Translations under genes and position numbers: made by a program
DNA from: Bacteroides sp.
GTDB taxonomy: Bacteria; Bacteroidota; Bacteroidia; Bacteroidales; SM23-62
Direction: 5' to 3'
Length of the DNA: 6,415 nt
Assembly (NCBI GenBank): GCA_030667765.1
Contig: DAOUVF010000183.1
Location: forward strand, 1-6,415
The notes under the pieces: model-generated
Database searches by the model: none
Seen by the model: the letters and a program-made list of their open reading frames with translations, nothing else
What the model was told of the DNA's origin: nothing
Part shown: positions 6,152-6,415 of the stretch, piece after piece
Numbering within the stretch: position 1 is the first letter of the stretch
How the letters are laid out: each line of letters opens with the position of its first letter

Positions 6152-6415
6152 CCGATTTGTTTCAAACAGGGGTATTCAGAAATACCGGAGCCAAAATTCT
6201 TTAAGGTTTCCATCAAATATTTATCAGCCGGATTGTCAATTGACAGGACCAGGTTTTGTTCTGAGTTCTCCCGGATAAAGTGATCAATGATGAATTCAAT
6301 GGCTCCAGTTTTCATACCATCCACATTGGCTGCAGCGTGCAGGATACTGGCTCTTCCGTTGAAAATGAGGAATAGAATGACCGCGCACAGATTATTGGTT
6401 CTGTCATATGCCGAT
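6148..6415 (-). CDS. C-terminal part of a GNAT-like acetyltransferase (5' end outside window)
   Basis: An open minus-strand frame runs from the window edge to a TAA at 6148-6150, giving 88 visible residues and no start codon in view. The fragment opens with SAYDRTNNLCAVILFLIF, then NGRASILHAAANVDGMKTGA, then FIIDHFIREN, and ends near LKNFGSGISEYPCLKQIG. From memory this follows the C-terminal half of a Bacteroidota GNAT-fold protein often seen in such genomes. That pattern has a strand reporting on the cell's own chemistry, a strand with a small-residue turn, a helix carrying the IDHFIRE-type block, and a final FYKGFGA-like segment, here LKNFGSG. The acyl-CoA-binding region cannot be judged from this part, so the substrate is unknown. 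A FemAB-like relative is the main alternative. Codon-level continuity and the neat stop overlap with folK support a real gene rather than a chance frame. Confidence 0.6.
   Translation of the reverse strand, partial: SAYDRTNNLCAVILFLIFNGRASILHAAANVDGMKTGAIEFIIDHFIRENSEQNLVLSIDNPADKYLMETLKNFGSGISEYPCLKQIG
6171..6186. repeat. Perfect 6-bp hairpin just past the folK stop, inside the GNAT-like gene
   Basis: GGTATT-CAGA-AATACC is a perfect 6-bp stem with a 4-nt loop, starting 20 nt after the folK stop. A second small dyad, TGTTT-C-AAACA (6158-6168), sits directly before it. Neither strand carries a U-run after the stem, so it is not a classical intrinsic terminator. It could slow or end convergent transcripts, but it is also coding sequence and may be fortuitous. 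Confidence 0.25.

Overview
The window looks like an ordinary chromosomal segment of a member of the Bacteroidota, probably close to Bacteroidales/Marinilabiliales. The evidence is the secreted lamin-tail protein with a FlgD-like C-terminal Ig module, the gene run sppA-lpxK-pnp, the lack of recognisable Shine-Dalgarno sequences, and one good match to the Bacteroidota -7 promoter element (TAnnTTTG). Base composition is moderate and codon use looks even. I see no mobile element, CRISPR array, tRNA or rRNA.

Layout. (1) Bases 1-1905, plus strand: the 3' part of a large secreted lamin-tail-domain protein, cut by the window edge. (2) Bases 1902-5540, minus strand: a tight three-gene unit transcribed sppA, lpxK, pnp. 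The sppA stop and lpxK start are 2 nt apart, and lpxK overlaps pnp by 50 nt. (3) Bases 5541-5653: the only real intergenic gap, AT-rich, between the divergent sppA and folK starts. It holds a probable sppA promoter and a small dyad. (4) Bases 5654-6151, plus strand: folK. (5) Bases 6148-6415, minus strand: the C-terminal end of a GNAT-like protein that continues beyond the window. Both convergent junctions (lamin-tail/pnp and folK/GNAT) overlap by the same four bases, TTAG. No stretch over 300 bases lacks a gene.

The genes are mostly housekeeping: envelope proteolysis (sppA), lipid A 4'-phosphorylation (lpxK), purine salvage (pnp) and folate synthesis (folK). The sppA-lpxK-pnp order suggests co-transcription rather than a shared pathway.

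I did not find a new multi-gene system. The most interesting signals are inside enzymes. The SppA protein keeps its catalytic lysine but has glycine where the family's nucleophilic serine should be. The purine nucleoside phosphorylase has Thr, Asp and Leu at three active-site positions where the classical 6-oxopurine enzyme has Ser, Asn and His, a pattern that partly resembles methylthioadenosine phosphorylase.
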